Below, in pieces: positions 53,700 to 62,044 of a stretch of 64,000 bases of DNA. Each line of letters begins with the position of its first letter. Position 1 is the first letter of the stretch. This DNA comes from Solibacillus silvestris_B (GTDB taxonomy: Bacteria; Bacillota; Bacilli; Bacillales_A; Planococcaceae), in NCBI RefSeq assembly GCF_051967575.1, contig NZ_JBQCJW010000004.1, positions 124,001 to 188,000 on the forward strand. Reading direction: 5' to 3'. A model generated the notes under the pieces. It made no database searches. It saw only the letters and a program-made list of their open reading frames with translations, and had not been told where the DNA came from. The translations under genes and the position numbers were made by a program.

Positions 53700-53716
53700 T
53701 ACATTTCCAAAATATT

Positions 53717-54129
53717 TTAAAAGTTTTTTAAAAATCGGCGTAATTGGAAATGGATAAAGCAGCCTATGCAAAATCCTAAAATCGCGATAAATGAGGCAAC
53801 GGCCACCATAATCGTAAAGCTATAGGCGATGACTGGAACATGAAATATAAATCCTAATAATCCAGCCGCTAAACAAATGCTCGCAATCTTCGAATTAAAT
53901 TTTTGCTGTTCCCCATCTTCAGGAATATACGTTTTCAAATCCTTCATCAAAAATATTTTCGCCAATCGCGTAATTGGATTGAACCCTGCAAAAATCCCGA
54001 GCAATTTGCAATTAATGGAATAGCCAATAGCCAATATTCCCCTGTCACCCATGTGAAAATAATAGATAAAAATATAGTCCATTGATTCACTCGGACTAAC
54101 GGTCTTGGAATAGCAATTATATCAGCCAC
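53717..54129 (-). pseudogene. DUF4395 membrane protein gene with a frameshift
   Basis: The first part, from GTG 54129, reads AIPRPLVRVNQWTIFLSIIF and LAIPLIAN; the second part in another frame reads LLGIFAGFNPITRLAKIFL, YIPEDGEQQKFN and ILGFCIGCFI to the stop at 53717. Together they give one complete DUF4395 protein (four membrane helices, unknown function). The frames join at about 54001-54008 (AAATTGC on the minus strand), where one missing T would restore ANLLGIF. It is either a disrupted gene or a base-call error. Confidence 0.8.
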
Positions 54130-54237
54130 TAAAACCAACCTTACTTATATGTTTTGTTTATTTTAGCGTTTTTCACCTTGTTTGGGAAGAGTAATGTTAT
54201 AGTAAAGATAAACAATTTTTAAGAAAAGGTGATTGGA

Positions 54238-54945
54238 ATGCCTGCACTTTCATACGATCAAGTACGTCAATTGAATTCATACAGCATTTTTACTGAGGAA
54301 CCGGAACGCCCATTATTCACATTGGCCAATTTACATAAAGATTTTTATTTGACGGATTTCCGGAATTTAATGATGGGAATTACAAATGCTGCAACCGAAA
54401 CAGCGGCAATCTCCCATTTCGGCCGTCGCTATGGCATGTTTGTTGCGATGCAGTTTTATATGCTGACAACCTATGATGAAATTTGGGATGGCAAGCCTGA
54501 AGATCTTCGTTTCGCGATTATTAAAGAGTATGGTATTCATACGCTTGGCATGTATATTAATCCAAATGATTTCCGCTATGTGGAAGATGATGAGCGCGAA
54601 CGTGCCATGACAGATATTTTATACAAGACGTCCGTCATTATTGGACAACTACGCAAAACAACATCAATTTCGCCGCTTATTTTATGGGAAAATATTTTTG
54701 GCTATATGCTGTGGCACTATCACACTTTGCTCGAAAACCCGGCATTGGCTGATCGCGCTTTTGATGATTTGGAATTGCTCGAGGGGAAAGATATTTGGCG
54801 CTACTTTTCGGACAAATCCCTATTTTTAAATTATACTGGCGGGAAAAGCCCTTCTTCTCTTATTAATCAACCTGTGCGAAAAAGCTGCTGCTTCTCGAAA
54901 GATATCCCCGGTTTATTGGCTTGCGGTTTTTGTCCGATGAAATAG
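54238..54945 (+). CDS. FhuF-like ferric siderophore reductase
   Basis: The 235-residue protein ends with CC-x10-C-x2-C (Cys217, Cys218, Cys229, Cys232; context RKSCCFSKDIPG), the exact [2Fe-2S] ligand pattern of the FhuF family, which releases iron from ferric siderophores in the cytosol. The N-terminal 200 residues are helical and resemble IucA/FhuF-like proteins. AAAGGTG lies 7 bases before ATG 54238. It lies 0.5 kb from a Fur box, but none was found in its own upstream region. Confidence 0.75.
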   Translation: MPALSYDQVRQLNSYSIFTEEPERPLFTLANLHKDFYLTDFRNLMMGITNAATETAAISHFGRRYGMFVAMQFYMLTTYDEIWDGKPEDLRFAIIKEYGIHTLGMYINPNDFRYVEDDERERAMTDILYKTSVIIGQLRKTTSISPLILWENIFGYMLWHYHTLLENPALADRAFDDLELLEGKDIWRYFSDKSLFLNYTGGKSPSSLINQPVRKSCCFSKDIPGLLACGFCPMK

Positions 54946-54968
54946 AGTTTGTAGGGCTTGTTTTTTTT

Positions 54969-54997
54969 AGTGTCGTTGATAATCACGGCACTTTTTT
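54969..54997 (+). terminator. Terminator of the FhuF-like gene
   Basis: An 8-bp stem with one wobble (54969-54976 with 54985-54992) and an 8-base loop is followed by T5. Confidence 0.78.
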
Positions 54998-55048
54998 ATT
55001 TGGTTGAGGTGCGGAGGTGCCCAGACTTGCAAGGGCGGGGGGGGGGGG

Positions 55049-55784
55049 CTAATATATAGCTTACTTTTTCTAATAAAACTTAGAAAGTGCTAATAAGTTA
55101 TTGAGTTTCTAATAAAGAAAGCCAATGTGCTAATAAAGAAAGGAGATGTTCAAATATATGTCTCCGTTCGGCTAATAAGTATTACCGATTTTCTAATATC
55201 CGGTGCAATTTTTCTAATACTTCATTTTTCAGGGTTCAGAGTCCTGCTTTCTATGTGTTATGTTCTACTTCCGGCGCTAAACTTTCCACTTTTCGCACGG
55301 CACTTGCTAATAAAAACACCGACTTCTACTTTTTAGGCGATTCATTCTACTTTCCGGGCATTAGTTTCTACTTTCCTTTAAAAACGTTCTACTTTCGGCG
55401 CTAAACTTTCTACTTTTCGCGCAGCAATTGCTAATAAAAACACCGACTTCTACTTTTTGGGCGATTCATTCTACTTTCCGGGCATTAGTTTCTACTTTCC
55501 TTTATAAATGTTCTACTTCCGGCGCTAAACTTTCCACTTTTCGCACGGCACTTGCTAATAAAAACACCGACTTCTACTTTTTAGNNNNNNNNNNNNNNNN
55601 NNNNNNNNNNNNNNNNNNNNNNNNNNNNNNNNNNNNNNNNNNNNNNNNNNNNNNNNNNNNNNNNNNNNNNNNNNNNNNNNNNNNGCGATTCATTCTACTT
55701 TCCGGGCATTAGTTTCTACTTTCCTTTATAAATGTTCTACTTCCGGCGCTAAACTTTCTACTTTTCGCACGGCACTTGCTAATA
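55049..55784. repeat. Phased CTAATA/CTACTT array B with 124-bp higher-order repeat
   Basis: The left part has CTAATA at 55049, 55070, 55090, 55109, 55130, 55172, 55193 and 55214, with CAAATA in phase at 55151. From 55265 the hexamers are CTACTT (55265, 55326, 55347, 55368, 55389, 55410, 55450, 55471, 55492, 55513, 55574, 55695, 55716, 55737, 55758), CCACTT (55286, 55534) and CTAATA (55307, 55431, 55555, 55779). Steps are 21 bases except one of 19 after each CTAATA, giving a 124-base unit of six sub-units. It lies between two terminators, outside any gene, and is cut by the assembly gap. Confidence 0.9.
55585..55684. other. Assembly gap (100 N) inside array B
   Basis: Exactly 100 undetermined bases lie in the array. 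The flanks join perfectly in repeat register if the N run is removed: CTAATA at 55555 and 55779 are 224 apart, that is 124 plus 100. The gap thus hides an unknown whole number of 124-base units. Confidence 0.95.
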
Positions 55785-55848
55785 AAAACACCAAGCAGCA
55801 GCTCCAGTTACCTGCAGAACCTTTCCCCCGACCTAGCACCATCCGAAC

Positions 55849-55878
55849 AAAAAAAGATGCTACAAACTTCATAGCATC
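55849..55878 (-). terminator. Terminator of the M20 amidohydrolase gene
   Basis: GATGCTA (55856-55862) pairs with TAGCATC (55872-55878), followed on the minus strand by T7. Confidence 0.85.
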
Positions 55879-55889
55879 GTCCTACTTTC

Positions 55890-57002
55890 TTATTTCATTG
55901 CGCTGTTTTTCAATGTTGTCGTTACTACTTTAGCTCCATCAAGCAATGCCTTTGCATCGAACGTCATTTTCGGATGATGCAGCCCTGGTCCAAGATTCGC
56001 ACCGACACCAATCATCGTAGCTTTCAACTCAGGTTTTTTAATCGTGTAAAAATGGAAATCATCGCTTCCAGGCGTAATAACTGCTTGTGCTAAACTCTCT
56101 TTTCCAAGGGCTTCGACAATCGAACGCTCTGCCAATGCTGCCGCTTCCGCCGATACTTCCGCACCTGGTGTTACATCAAGCCAATCCCATGCGACATCTA
56201 TCTTGAACAATTCCGCAATTTGTTTTAAGCCTTTGTCCACATAGCTCTGTATTTGGGTTAAGACTTCGTTTTTTTGTGCACGTACATCGATTGAAATGCT
56301 CGCATTGCCAGGAATAATATTCACACTGCCGCCATCTGCTACGATTTTCGTCAGCTTTGCTGAATATACTTCAAATGGATCAATATGAATATTTTTTAGC
56401 ATTTGCTGAATTGCCACGACAACATCAATCGCATTGTTCCCTTGATGCGGACGAGCGCCATGTGCATCGATCCCTGTAATTGTGCCGGTTAAAAAAGCGG
56501 CTGCACCGTGATAAATCGCAGGCGCTACTTTCCCCAAAGGCAGCTCTTCAATTGGGCGTAAATGAACACCGAATAAATGGGTTACATCTTCCATGACGCC
56601 ACGCTCAATCATCGCCAGCGCCCCCCCGCCTGTTTCTTCAGCAGGCTGGAAAATAAAACGGATCCGCTTCGTCAATGATTCATTCTTCAATGCATAGAGC
56701 GCACCTAAAACGATTGATATATTTGCATCATGTCCACAAGAATGATTCGCCTGCATCACACCGTCAACTTCTTGCCAAAGTGCATCAATATCCGCACGAA
56801 CTGCGATTGTCTCGCTGCCCTTGCCTATTTCAGCAACAAGGCCAGTCACATCATCAAATTTTTTATATTTCACGCCCATATTATCCAAAATTTCTGCTAA
56901 TTTGGTTGTCGTATTTACTTCTTTCCAGCTTACCTCAGGATTTGCATGGAAATACTGAAACCAGTCAAAAATCATTTGCTCCGTCGAATTAACCGCTAAC
57001 AT
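55890..57002 (-). CDS. M20D-family amidohydrolase (N-acyl amino acid hydrolase type)
   Basis: The 370-residue metalloenzyme shows VRADIDALW, NHSCGHDANISIVLG, FQPAEETGGGALAM, FGVHLRP and DAHGARPHQGNNAIDVV, the metal and catalytic motifs of the M20D amidohydrolases that cleave N-acyl amino acids, hippurate or related amides. GAGGTG precedes ATG 57002; the in-frame GTG at 57011 overlaps that site. It is the last gene before array B. Substrate is unknown. Confidence 0.88.
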   Translation of the reverse strand: MLAVNSTEQMIFDWFQYFHANPEVSWKEVNTTTKLAEILDNMGVKYKKFDDVTGLVAEIGKGSETIAVRADIDALWQEVDGVMQANHSCGHDANISIVLGALYALKNESLTKRIRFIFQPAEETGGGALAMIERGVMEDVTHLFGVHLRPIEELPLGKVAPAIYHGAAAFLTGTITGIDAHGARPHQGNNAIDVVVAIQQMLKNIHIDPFEVYSAKLTKIVADGGSVNIIPGNASISIDVRAQKNEVLTQIQSYVDKGLKQIAELFKIDVAWDWLDVTPGAEVSAEAAALAERSIVEALGKESLAQAVITPGSDDFHFYTIKKPELKATMIGVGANLGPGLHHPKMTFDAKALLDGAKVVTTTLKNSAMK

Positions 57003-57035
57003 GAAACGCACCTCGAATATTATTTAATATTTCTA

Positions 57036-57149
57036 TTATACAGTACAATTTTTATATTCTGCATTATTACCGCCTAAAAAATTAAAAACAGTGTTTATCC
57101 AACCTGCTATGTTGGATAAACACCGTAATGTGTTCGTATACTTCTGCAT
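57036..57149 (-). CDS. Possible 37-residue peptide
   Basis: A textbook AAAGGAG (57158-57164) lies 8 bases before ATG 57149, and overlaps the stop of the preceding 44-codon frame. The frame encodes an amphipathic peptide (SNIAGWINTVFNFLGG core) with two Cys. Against it, its middle is formed by the perfect stem of a terminator (57091-57123), so it may be a chance frame in an untranslated end. Confidence 0.35.
   Translation of the reverse strand: MQKYTNTLRCLSNIAGWINTVFNFLGGNNAEYKNCTV
57075..57123 (-). terminator. Terminator downstream of the small-peptide gene(s)
   Basis: A perfect 13-bp stem (57091-57103 with 57111-57123) with a 7-base loop is followed on the minus strand by two T runs. It ends the small upstream unit before the amidohydrolase gene. 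Confidence 0.85.
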
Positions 57150-57162
57150 TATAAAAACTCCT

Positions 57163-57297
57163 TTATAAGCTTGTGAAAAAACCGTTCGGATATTGTGTAT
57201 ATTCTTCTTTTTCAGCTGCCTCTTGCTGTTCCCCTGCTTCATATTCCATTTCCTCATCAAATAAATACGTTTCAAACATCGATTTTAGAATAGTCAT
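57163..57297 (-). CDS. Small acidic 44-residue protein
   Basis: A GGGGGAGGG site directly precedes ATG 57297; the frame runs 44 codons with a short hydrophobic start (MTILKSMFETYLF) and an acidic body (DEEMEYEAGEQQEAAEKEEY), ending in NGFFTSL. Codon use is like that of neighbours and a strong terminator follows, so it is likely translated. No homologue or function is known to me. The remaining spacer (57298-57466) shows only the promoter region. Confidence 0.5.
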   Translation of the reverse strand: MTILKSMFETYLFDEEMEYEAGEQQEAAEKEEYTQYPNGFFTSL

Positions 57298-57466
57298 CAC
57301 CCTCCCCCTTCCTTTGCCAGAATTTTTAATTAATTTAAATAATACAAAGTCACTTCAGAAAAATCAACTTATAAATGCCTTATATGCATAATAAGCATAA
57401 AACCTATCTATTATTGAGATAAATAAAAGAGCAACTGATAATGAATATCAGAAGCTCTTTTATATT

Positions 57467-59482
57467 TTATGAAACCGCCACTTTTGGACCGCTTCCTTTA
57501 TTTTTTGTCATCCATTGAATAACAAACATTATACCAAATACGATCAATCCAATAGTATCCGATAATGATTCTGGGTAAATCATCGCTAATCCTGAAGCTA
57601 ATAGAACAATACGTTCCAACCAGTTAATAGGGCGATACCAATATCCGATAACCCCTACACCTATTGCAATCATACCCATTAACGCTGTGAATACTACCCA
57701 AATAATTTGCCAAATCGTTACATCGATCATTAGCAATGCCGGTGAGAATACAATCATATAAGGAATGATGAAAGCAGCAATCGCTAATTTAGCAGAGTTC
57801 ACACCTGTCCGAATCGGATCTCCGCCTGAAATACCCGATGCTGCAAAGGCGGCCAGCGCTACTGGCGGAGTGATATCCGCGATAATTCCAAAATAGAATA
57901 CGAAGAAATGCGCTGATAAAACAACGATAAGCGGTGCAGCACTTGCCGGCATATCCGGAGCTAATAATGCAATAATAGCCGGAGCAGCAATTGTCGATGT
58001 AATAACATAGTTTGCTGTCGTAGGCGCACCCATCCCTAAAATAAGCGAGGCAATCATTACGAAGAATAATGTAATAATAATGCTGCCACCTGCTAACTTC
58101 ACTAAACTATTTGCCAACGATAACCCTAGACCTGTTTTTACAACAACGCCTACAATGATACCCGCACAAGCAGTTGCAGCAGCTACCGCCAGTGCTGAAC
58201 GTGCTCCCTCAACCATTCCATCAATAATTTCTTTAATGCCAAATTTCACATCAGGATTAATGAACCCTACAACAATACATGACAGAATCCCATAAAGGGC
58301 AGCATGGATTACTGGCGTGCCTGACATCATAAGAACAATAATCAATACAATCGGAAGCAGTAAATAGATTTTCTTAAAAACATGCGAGCGATCTGGCATT
58401 TCTTCGTCCGTCAAACCGCGTAAACCTAATCGCTTTGCTTCAAAATGCGTCATAATCCAAATTCCCGCGAAATATAAAACCGCCGGAATCGCTGCAGCCT
58501 TTGCAATATCCCAGTATGTTACTCCACGGCCGATAAATTCAACCATCAGGAAAGCGGCCGCCCCCATAATCGGAGGCATTAATTGTCCGCCAGTGGATGC
58601 TGATGCCTCTACCGCACCTGCGAAGTTCTTATTGTAGCCAAGGCGTTTCATCATAGGAATCGTATATGACCCTGAAGTTACTACGTTCGCTACAGAACTC
58701 CCTGAAATCGTACCTTGAAGTGCAGATGAGAAAATCGCCACTTTGGCAGGACCGCCTGTTAATTTTCCGGCAATCGAAATCGCTAGATCATTGAAGTATT
58801 CCCCTACACCTGTCTTTACAAGAAACGCTCCAAATAAAAGGAACGCAAAAATAAATGTTGAAGATACCGCTAACGGTGTACCTAAAATACCATCTGTTGA
58901 GAAGTACATTAAATTAACAATACTATCCAAGCTTTGACCACGGTGTGCCATAAAGTCCGGCATATATCGACCATAAAATGCATAAAGCAAAAACAGACCT
59001 GCAATAATGGCAATCGGTAAACCTACCGCCCGTCGTGCCCCTTCCAGTACTAGAATAATCGCTAAAAGTCCTACATAAAAATCCATTGTTTCCAACTTCC
59101 CTAGACTTTGCACAAGACGTTCATAATTAAGCACCCAATAGCTCCCTACAAAAATAGCAATAAGCGCTAAAATATAGTCATAAAACGGGATTGAGCGTTT
59201 TGAAAGCTTACGGCTTGCCGGGAATAATAAAAATACAAATGTCAACGCAAACCCTAAGTGGACCGTTCGCTGAATTTGTGCCGGAAACTGCCCGTATATC
59301 GCCGTATATACTTGAAACAGTGTAAATGCAAGCAAACCAAAATAAATGATATACTTCATCACATTTTGCGGGCTGCGCTGATTTGATTCAATATCGTATT
59401 TTTCCAGTAATTCCTGCTGTTGTTCTTGTGTAAGCCCTTCATGCAAGCTCTCTGCATTTGCTGCAGCTTTTTTGTCAGTCAT
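57467..59482 (-). CDS. TRAP transporter fused 4TM/12TM permease (TAXI type)
   Basis: The 671-residue protein has about 16-18 membrane helices: a small-subunit-like part (about 40-190) fused to a DctM-like large part with SSALQGTISGSSVANVVTSG, GGQLMPPIMGAAAFLM, LGMGAPTTANYVITST and ADITPPVALAAFAASG. It uses the sodium or proton gradient to import the ligand delivered by the TAXI lipoprotein encoded upstream (60084-61100). It overlaps the DUF1850 gene by 8 bases, so the two are coupled. Typical ligands include glutamate and other carboxylates; here it is unknown. Confidence 0.92.
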   Translation of the reverse strand: MTDKKAAANAESLHEGLTQEQQQELLEKYDIESNQRSPQNVMKYIIYFGLLAFTLFQVYTAIYGQFPAQIQRTVHLGFALTFVFLLFPASRKLSKRSIPFYDYILALIAIFVGSYWVLNYERLVQSLGKLETMDFYVGLLAIILVLEGARRAVGLPIAIIAGLFLLYAFYGRYMPDFMAHRGQSLDSIVNLMYFSTDGILGTPLAVSSTFIFAFLLFGAFLVKTGVGEYFNDLAISIAGKLTGGPAKVAIFSSALQGTISGSSVANVVTSGSYTIPMMKRLGYNKNFAGAVEASASTGGQLMPPIMGAAAFLMVEFIGRGVTYWDIAKAAAIPAVLYFAGIWIMTHFEAKRLGLRGLTDEEMPDRSHVFKKIYLLLPIVLIIVLMMSGTPVIHAALYGILSCIVVGFINPDVKFGIKEIIDGMVEGARSALAVAAATACAGIIVGVVVKTGLGLSLANSLVKLAGGSIIITLFFVMIASLILGMGAPTTANYVITSTIAAPAIIALLAPDMPASAAPLIVVLSAHFFVFYFGIIADITPPVALAAFAASGISGGDPIRTGVNSAKLAIAAFIIPYMIVFSPALLMIDVTIWQIIWVVFTALMGMIAIGVGVIGYWYRPINWLERIVLLASGLAMIYPESLSDTIGLIVFGIMFVIQWMTKNKGSGPKVAVS

Positions 59483-59981
59483 TCAAGTCGACTCCTTTCA
59501 TTTTGTCATAGAAAGACAATTTTTCCACTGCCACCACATATGACGATCCTCGTATTAAATGTTCTTTTAAAGGGATGCTTTTCCCTTTATGCTCAAGATT
59601 TAATTTATATTCGACATCCCCAATATGTAACGTGAATTCCTTTAATTTTGCATCTGTATATCGAAGTGTATAAATACCATCTTCATATTGAAGTGTTTGA
59701 CCTTCCTCTGCATAACCCGGCATTCCAATTGCAACATCGGAATACTCCATTGATAATAATTGAAATTCGTCTGCCGGAAGAACTCGGTAACTTTCCACCA
59801 CATCCGTTAAATGAATCGAGTGTGTGAAGATCAATTGAAACGTCTCTTCATTTTTCAGCGGCAAAAAGAATTTTACCGGGTTTTCAATCCTTGTCTTTGT
59901 AAAAGTTATACTACGTTCAAAAGGAATAAAGAAAAGAACAATGAAGAATAAAGCAAGGATGATAACAACCCATTTTTTCAT
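59475..59981 (-). CDS. DUF1850 protein of the TAXI-TRAP operon
   Basis: This 168-residue protein has one membrane anchor (about 4-22) and an outer beta domain with FTHSIHLTDVVESYRV, the DUF1850 core, then SMEYSDVAIGMPGYAEEGQT. Genes of this family regularly sit between TAXI binding-protein and fused TRAP permease genes, as here, so it is an accessory subunit of the transporter with an unproven role. Confidence 0.85.
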   Translation of the reverse strand: MKKWVVIILALFFIVLFFIPFERSITFTKTRIENPVKFFLPLKNEETFQLIFTHSIHLTDVVESYRVLPADEFQLLSMEYSDVAIGMPGYAEEGQTLQYEDGIYTLRYTDAKLKEFTLHIGDVEYKLNLEHKGKSIPLKEHLIRGSSYVVAVEKLSFYDKMKGVDLND

Positions 59982-60030
59982 CTAAATCCCTCGCTCAAAA
60001 TCAGACTGTACATATAACAAGACATATACA

Positions 60031-60065
60031 TAAAAGGCCTCTGTAGCATTTTTGCAACAGAGGCC
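60031..60065 (-). terminator. Intra-operon hairpin after the TAXI binding-protein gene
   Basis: GGCCTCTGT (60036-60044) pairs with ACAGAGGCC (60057-60065); on the minus strand only TTTTA follows. A partial terminator here would make the binding protein more abundant than the permease. Confidence 0.6.
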
Positions 60066-60083
60066 CTTGCTTTTTGTTACTAC

Positions 60084-61100
60084 TTACTTCACTTCATCAA
60101 AATATCTTTGTGCACCTGGGTGTACTTCAATACCGATTCCGTCCAGGCCTGTTTCAGCTTTAATGAACTCGCCTTTTGCATGGCCAATTTTATCTGTATT
60201 GTCATAGATTGCTTTTGTCATTGCATACACTAAATCTTCTGGAAGATCCTTTTGAACTGCCAACATCGCCCCTACAGATACAGCTGGAACTTCAGATTCC
60301 AAGCCATATGTGCCCGCCGGAATATTATCTACCGCATAATATGGGTATTTAGCGATTAATTCTTCTGCCTTGTCTGCTTCAACCGGCACGATGTATACAC
60401 CATTTGTCGCATTTAAAGCTTCTACAGCACCTGTAGGATAACCCGCAGTAATGAATGCTGCATCGATTTGTCCTGATTGAATACCATCTGTCGATTCACC
60501 GAAATCCAAGTTTTGCGCTTGAATATCGTCTTTGATTGATAGTCCGTGAATTTCCAATAATTGCTCAGCATTTGCGTACGTACCAGAGCCTGGTGCACCT
60601 ACAGAAACCTTTTTGCCTTTTAAGTCAGCAAATGTTTTAATGCCTGAATCCGCCAATGTTACTAATTGAATCGTTTCTGGATATAAAGCGCCCAATGCCA
60701 CTACAGAGTCAATTTTTTCCCCTTCGAACATTAAAGTGCCTTGTGTCGCATAATACGCGATATCCGTTTGAACGAAAGCAACTTGACCATCGCCTGCCGC
60801 TAATGCTGTCATATTTGCAGCTGAAGCTTGTGATACTTCAGCAGTCGTTTTTACGCCTGTATCAGTTGTAATTAAATCCGCAAATGTACCTCCTAGTGGA
60901 TAGTAAGTCCCTTGCGTCCCCCCTGTTAAAATACTTAAAAAGTCTACTTTCCCAAAATCTGCATCTGTTGTCGCATCTCCTGAGCCAGAGCCTTTATCAG
61001 TTGTTGATGACTCTTCATCTTTTCCGCCGCAAGCTGCTAAAACCAGCATCAATGCACCCAGAAGTAATGCGAAAAGCATTTTTTTGGACTTAAACATCAT
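60084..61100 (-). CDS. TAXI-family TRAP substrate-binding lipoprotein
   Basis: The 338-residue protein starts with a lipoprotein signal ending LMLVLAACGG (lipobox LAAC), a Gly/Ser/Asp linker, then the TAXI fold: LTGGTQGTYYPLGGTFADLI, AANMTALAAGDGQVAFVQTD and VSVGAPGSGTYANAEQLLE. It captures the ligand outside the membrane and feeds the fused permease encoded downstream. It is the first gene of the three-gene operon. Confidence 0.93.
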   Translation of the reverse strand: MMFKSKKMLFALLLGALMLVLAACGGKDEESSTTDKGSGSGDATTDADFGKVDFLSILTGGTQGTYYPLGGTFADLITTDTGVKTTAEVSQASAANMTALAAGDGQVAFVQTDIAYYATQGTLMFEGEKIDSVVALGALYPETIQLVTLADSGIKTFADLKGKKVSVGAPGSGTYANAEQLLEIHGLSIKDDIQAQNLDFGESTDGIQSGQIDAAFITAGYPTGAVEALNATNGVYIVPVEADKAEELIAKYPYYAVDNIPAGTYGLESEVPAVSVGAMLAVQKDLPEDLVYAMTKAIYDNTDKIGHAKGEFIKAETGLDGIGIEVHPGAQRYFDEVK

Positions 61101-61350
61101 AATTCCCCCTCACACCTTAATATGGATTCATTTTACATACATAAATATTCAAAAGTCAATTAATATTGTAAAAGTCACACTATTTAGATAATATTATTAT
61201 TCTAGTAAAATCAAAAAAATGCTATAAAAGTCCATATTGCGCTAAGTTTAAAAGACTCTAAATATACCTATTATTCAATAAGTATATTAAACTGCATAAT
61301 AATAAATAGAAATATTTTATTAAAAAAATCACCCTTTCCTCTCTAATTAA
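61101..61350. other. AT-rich intergenic region
   Basis: This very AT-rich stretch must hold the leftward promoter of the TRAP operon. TATTAT-like boxes are too many to single one out. I see no gene or repeat. Confidence 0.5.
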
Positions 61351-61392
61351 AAAGACATTGTCATGTATTGAACCGTACATGACAATGTCTTT
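61351..61392. terminator. Terminator of the Cu/Zn SOD gene
   Basis: A perfect 17-bp stem (61351-61367 with 61376-61392) with an 8-base loop; on the minus strand it is followed by TTTTTAATT. Confidence 0.85.
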
Positions 61393-61421
61393 ACTTTTTA
61401 TTAATTCAATCGGGCGGAATG

Positions 61422-61961
61422 CTATTCAACTATGCCACAAGCGATGCGGGCACTTGAATTGCCTGCCGGATCTGTTTTGTAATCATCTGCTTTTTCATGA
61501 ATAACTATGGACGTGCCATCCTCATCGAACAGAGAATTTTTTTCGCCCTTTTTTAAGGTGAAATCAGCTGTTACAAAATTCAACTGAACTTCGCCTGTTT
61601 CATCTGCGGTAATATTCGGCAAATCTCCTACATGCGGCCCTAAAGGATTTTCCACTCCATGCTGCTTTTTCGTTGGATTAAAATGCGCTCCTGCAGATTC
61701 GAAGCTTGGCGGCTCGCATTTCCCTACCTCATGTAAATGGATTCCATGGTCGCCAGGCGCTAAACTATTTAAAACAGCTGTTAATTCGACACCTTTACTC
61801 GTCTCTTTGAAAATAATCTCCCCAATCAATTTTTCCTTCGTATCATACATAAGCGCCTTTGCGGATAATACTTCAGGTGCACTTACTGGTATTTTCTCCT
61901 TTTGAAAGAAATTACATCCGCTTAATAGCAGCACACATACGAATAAGCTTATAATTCGCAC
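61422..61961 (-). CDS. sodC: Cu/Zn superoxide dismutase family lipoprotein
   Basis: The 179-residue protein has a lipoprotein signal (VCVLLLSGC) and a Cu/Zn SOD domain. Ligands seen are the two His of GIHLHEVGKC, His of AGAHFNP (bridging), two His and the Asp of KQHGVENPLGPHVGDLPN (zinc) and His of SIVIHEKADDY (copper); the two disulfide Cys (GKC and IACG) and the Arg of SARIACG are also present. Because the copper His set is complete, it could be active, in contrast to B. subtilis YojM, in which a copper ligand is reported missing. It would detoxify superoxide at the outer membrane face. Confidence 0.9.
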   Translation of the reverse strand: MRIISLFVCVLLLSGCNFFQKEKIPVSAPEVLSAKALMYDTKEKLIGEIIFKETSKGVELTAVLNSLAPGDHGIHLHEVGKCEPPSFESAGAHFNPTKKQHGVENPLGPHVGDLPNITADETGEVQLNFVTADFTLKKGEKNSLFDEDGTSIVIHEKADDYKTDPAGNSSARIACGIVE

Positions 61962-62009
61962 AATATCCCTCCTTGACGCTAGTATTTCAAAAAGGAGGGA
62001 CGATTATAC

Positions 62010-62034
62010 AAAAAACCACCCAAAAATGAGTGGT
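62010..62034 (-). terminator. Terminator of the LysM-3D gene
   Basis: ACCAC (62015-62019) pairs with GTGGT (62030-62034), extended by imperfect AAAA/TTTT pairing, followed on the minus strand by T5-6. Confidence 0.7.
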
Positions 62035-62044
62035 CCCTTAATTA

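Noticed and set aside
55037..55048. Run of 12 G before array B
   Set aside because: Could be a real boundary feature but also a homopolymer or assembly effect; no function can be argued.
55428..55712. A 94-codon plus-strand frame with a seven-residue repeat across the N gap
   Set aside because: It is the 21-base array read as codons; the frame is lost at each 19-base step in other units, it spans undetermined bases and has no ribosome binding site.
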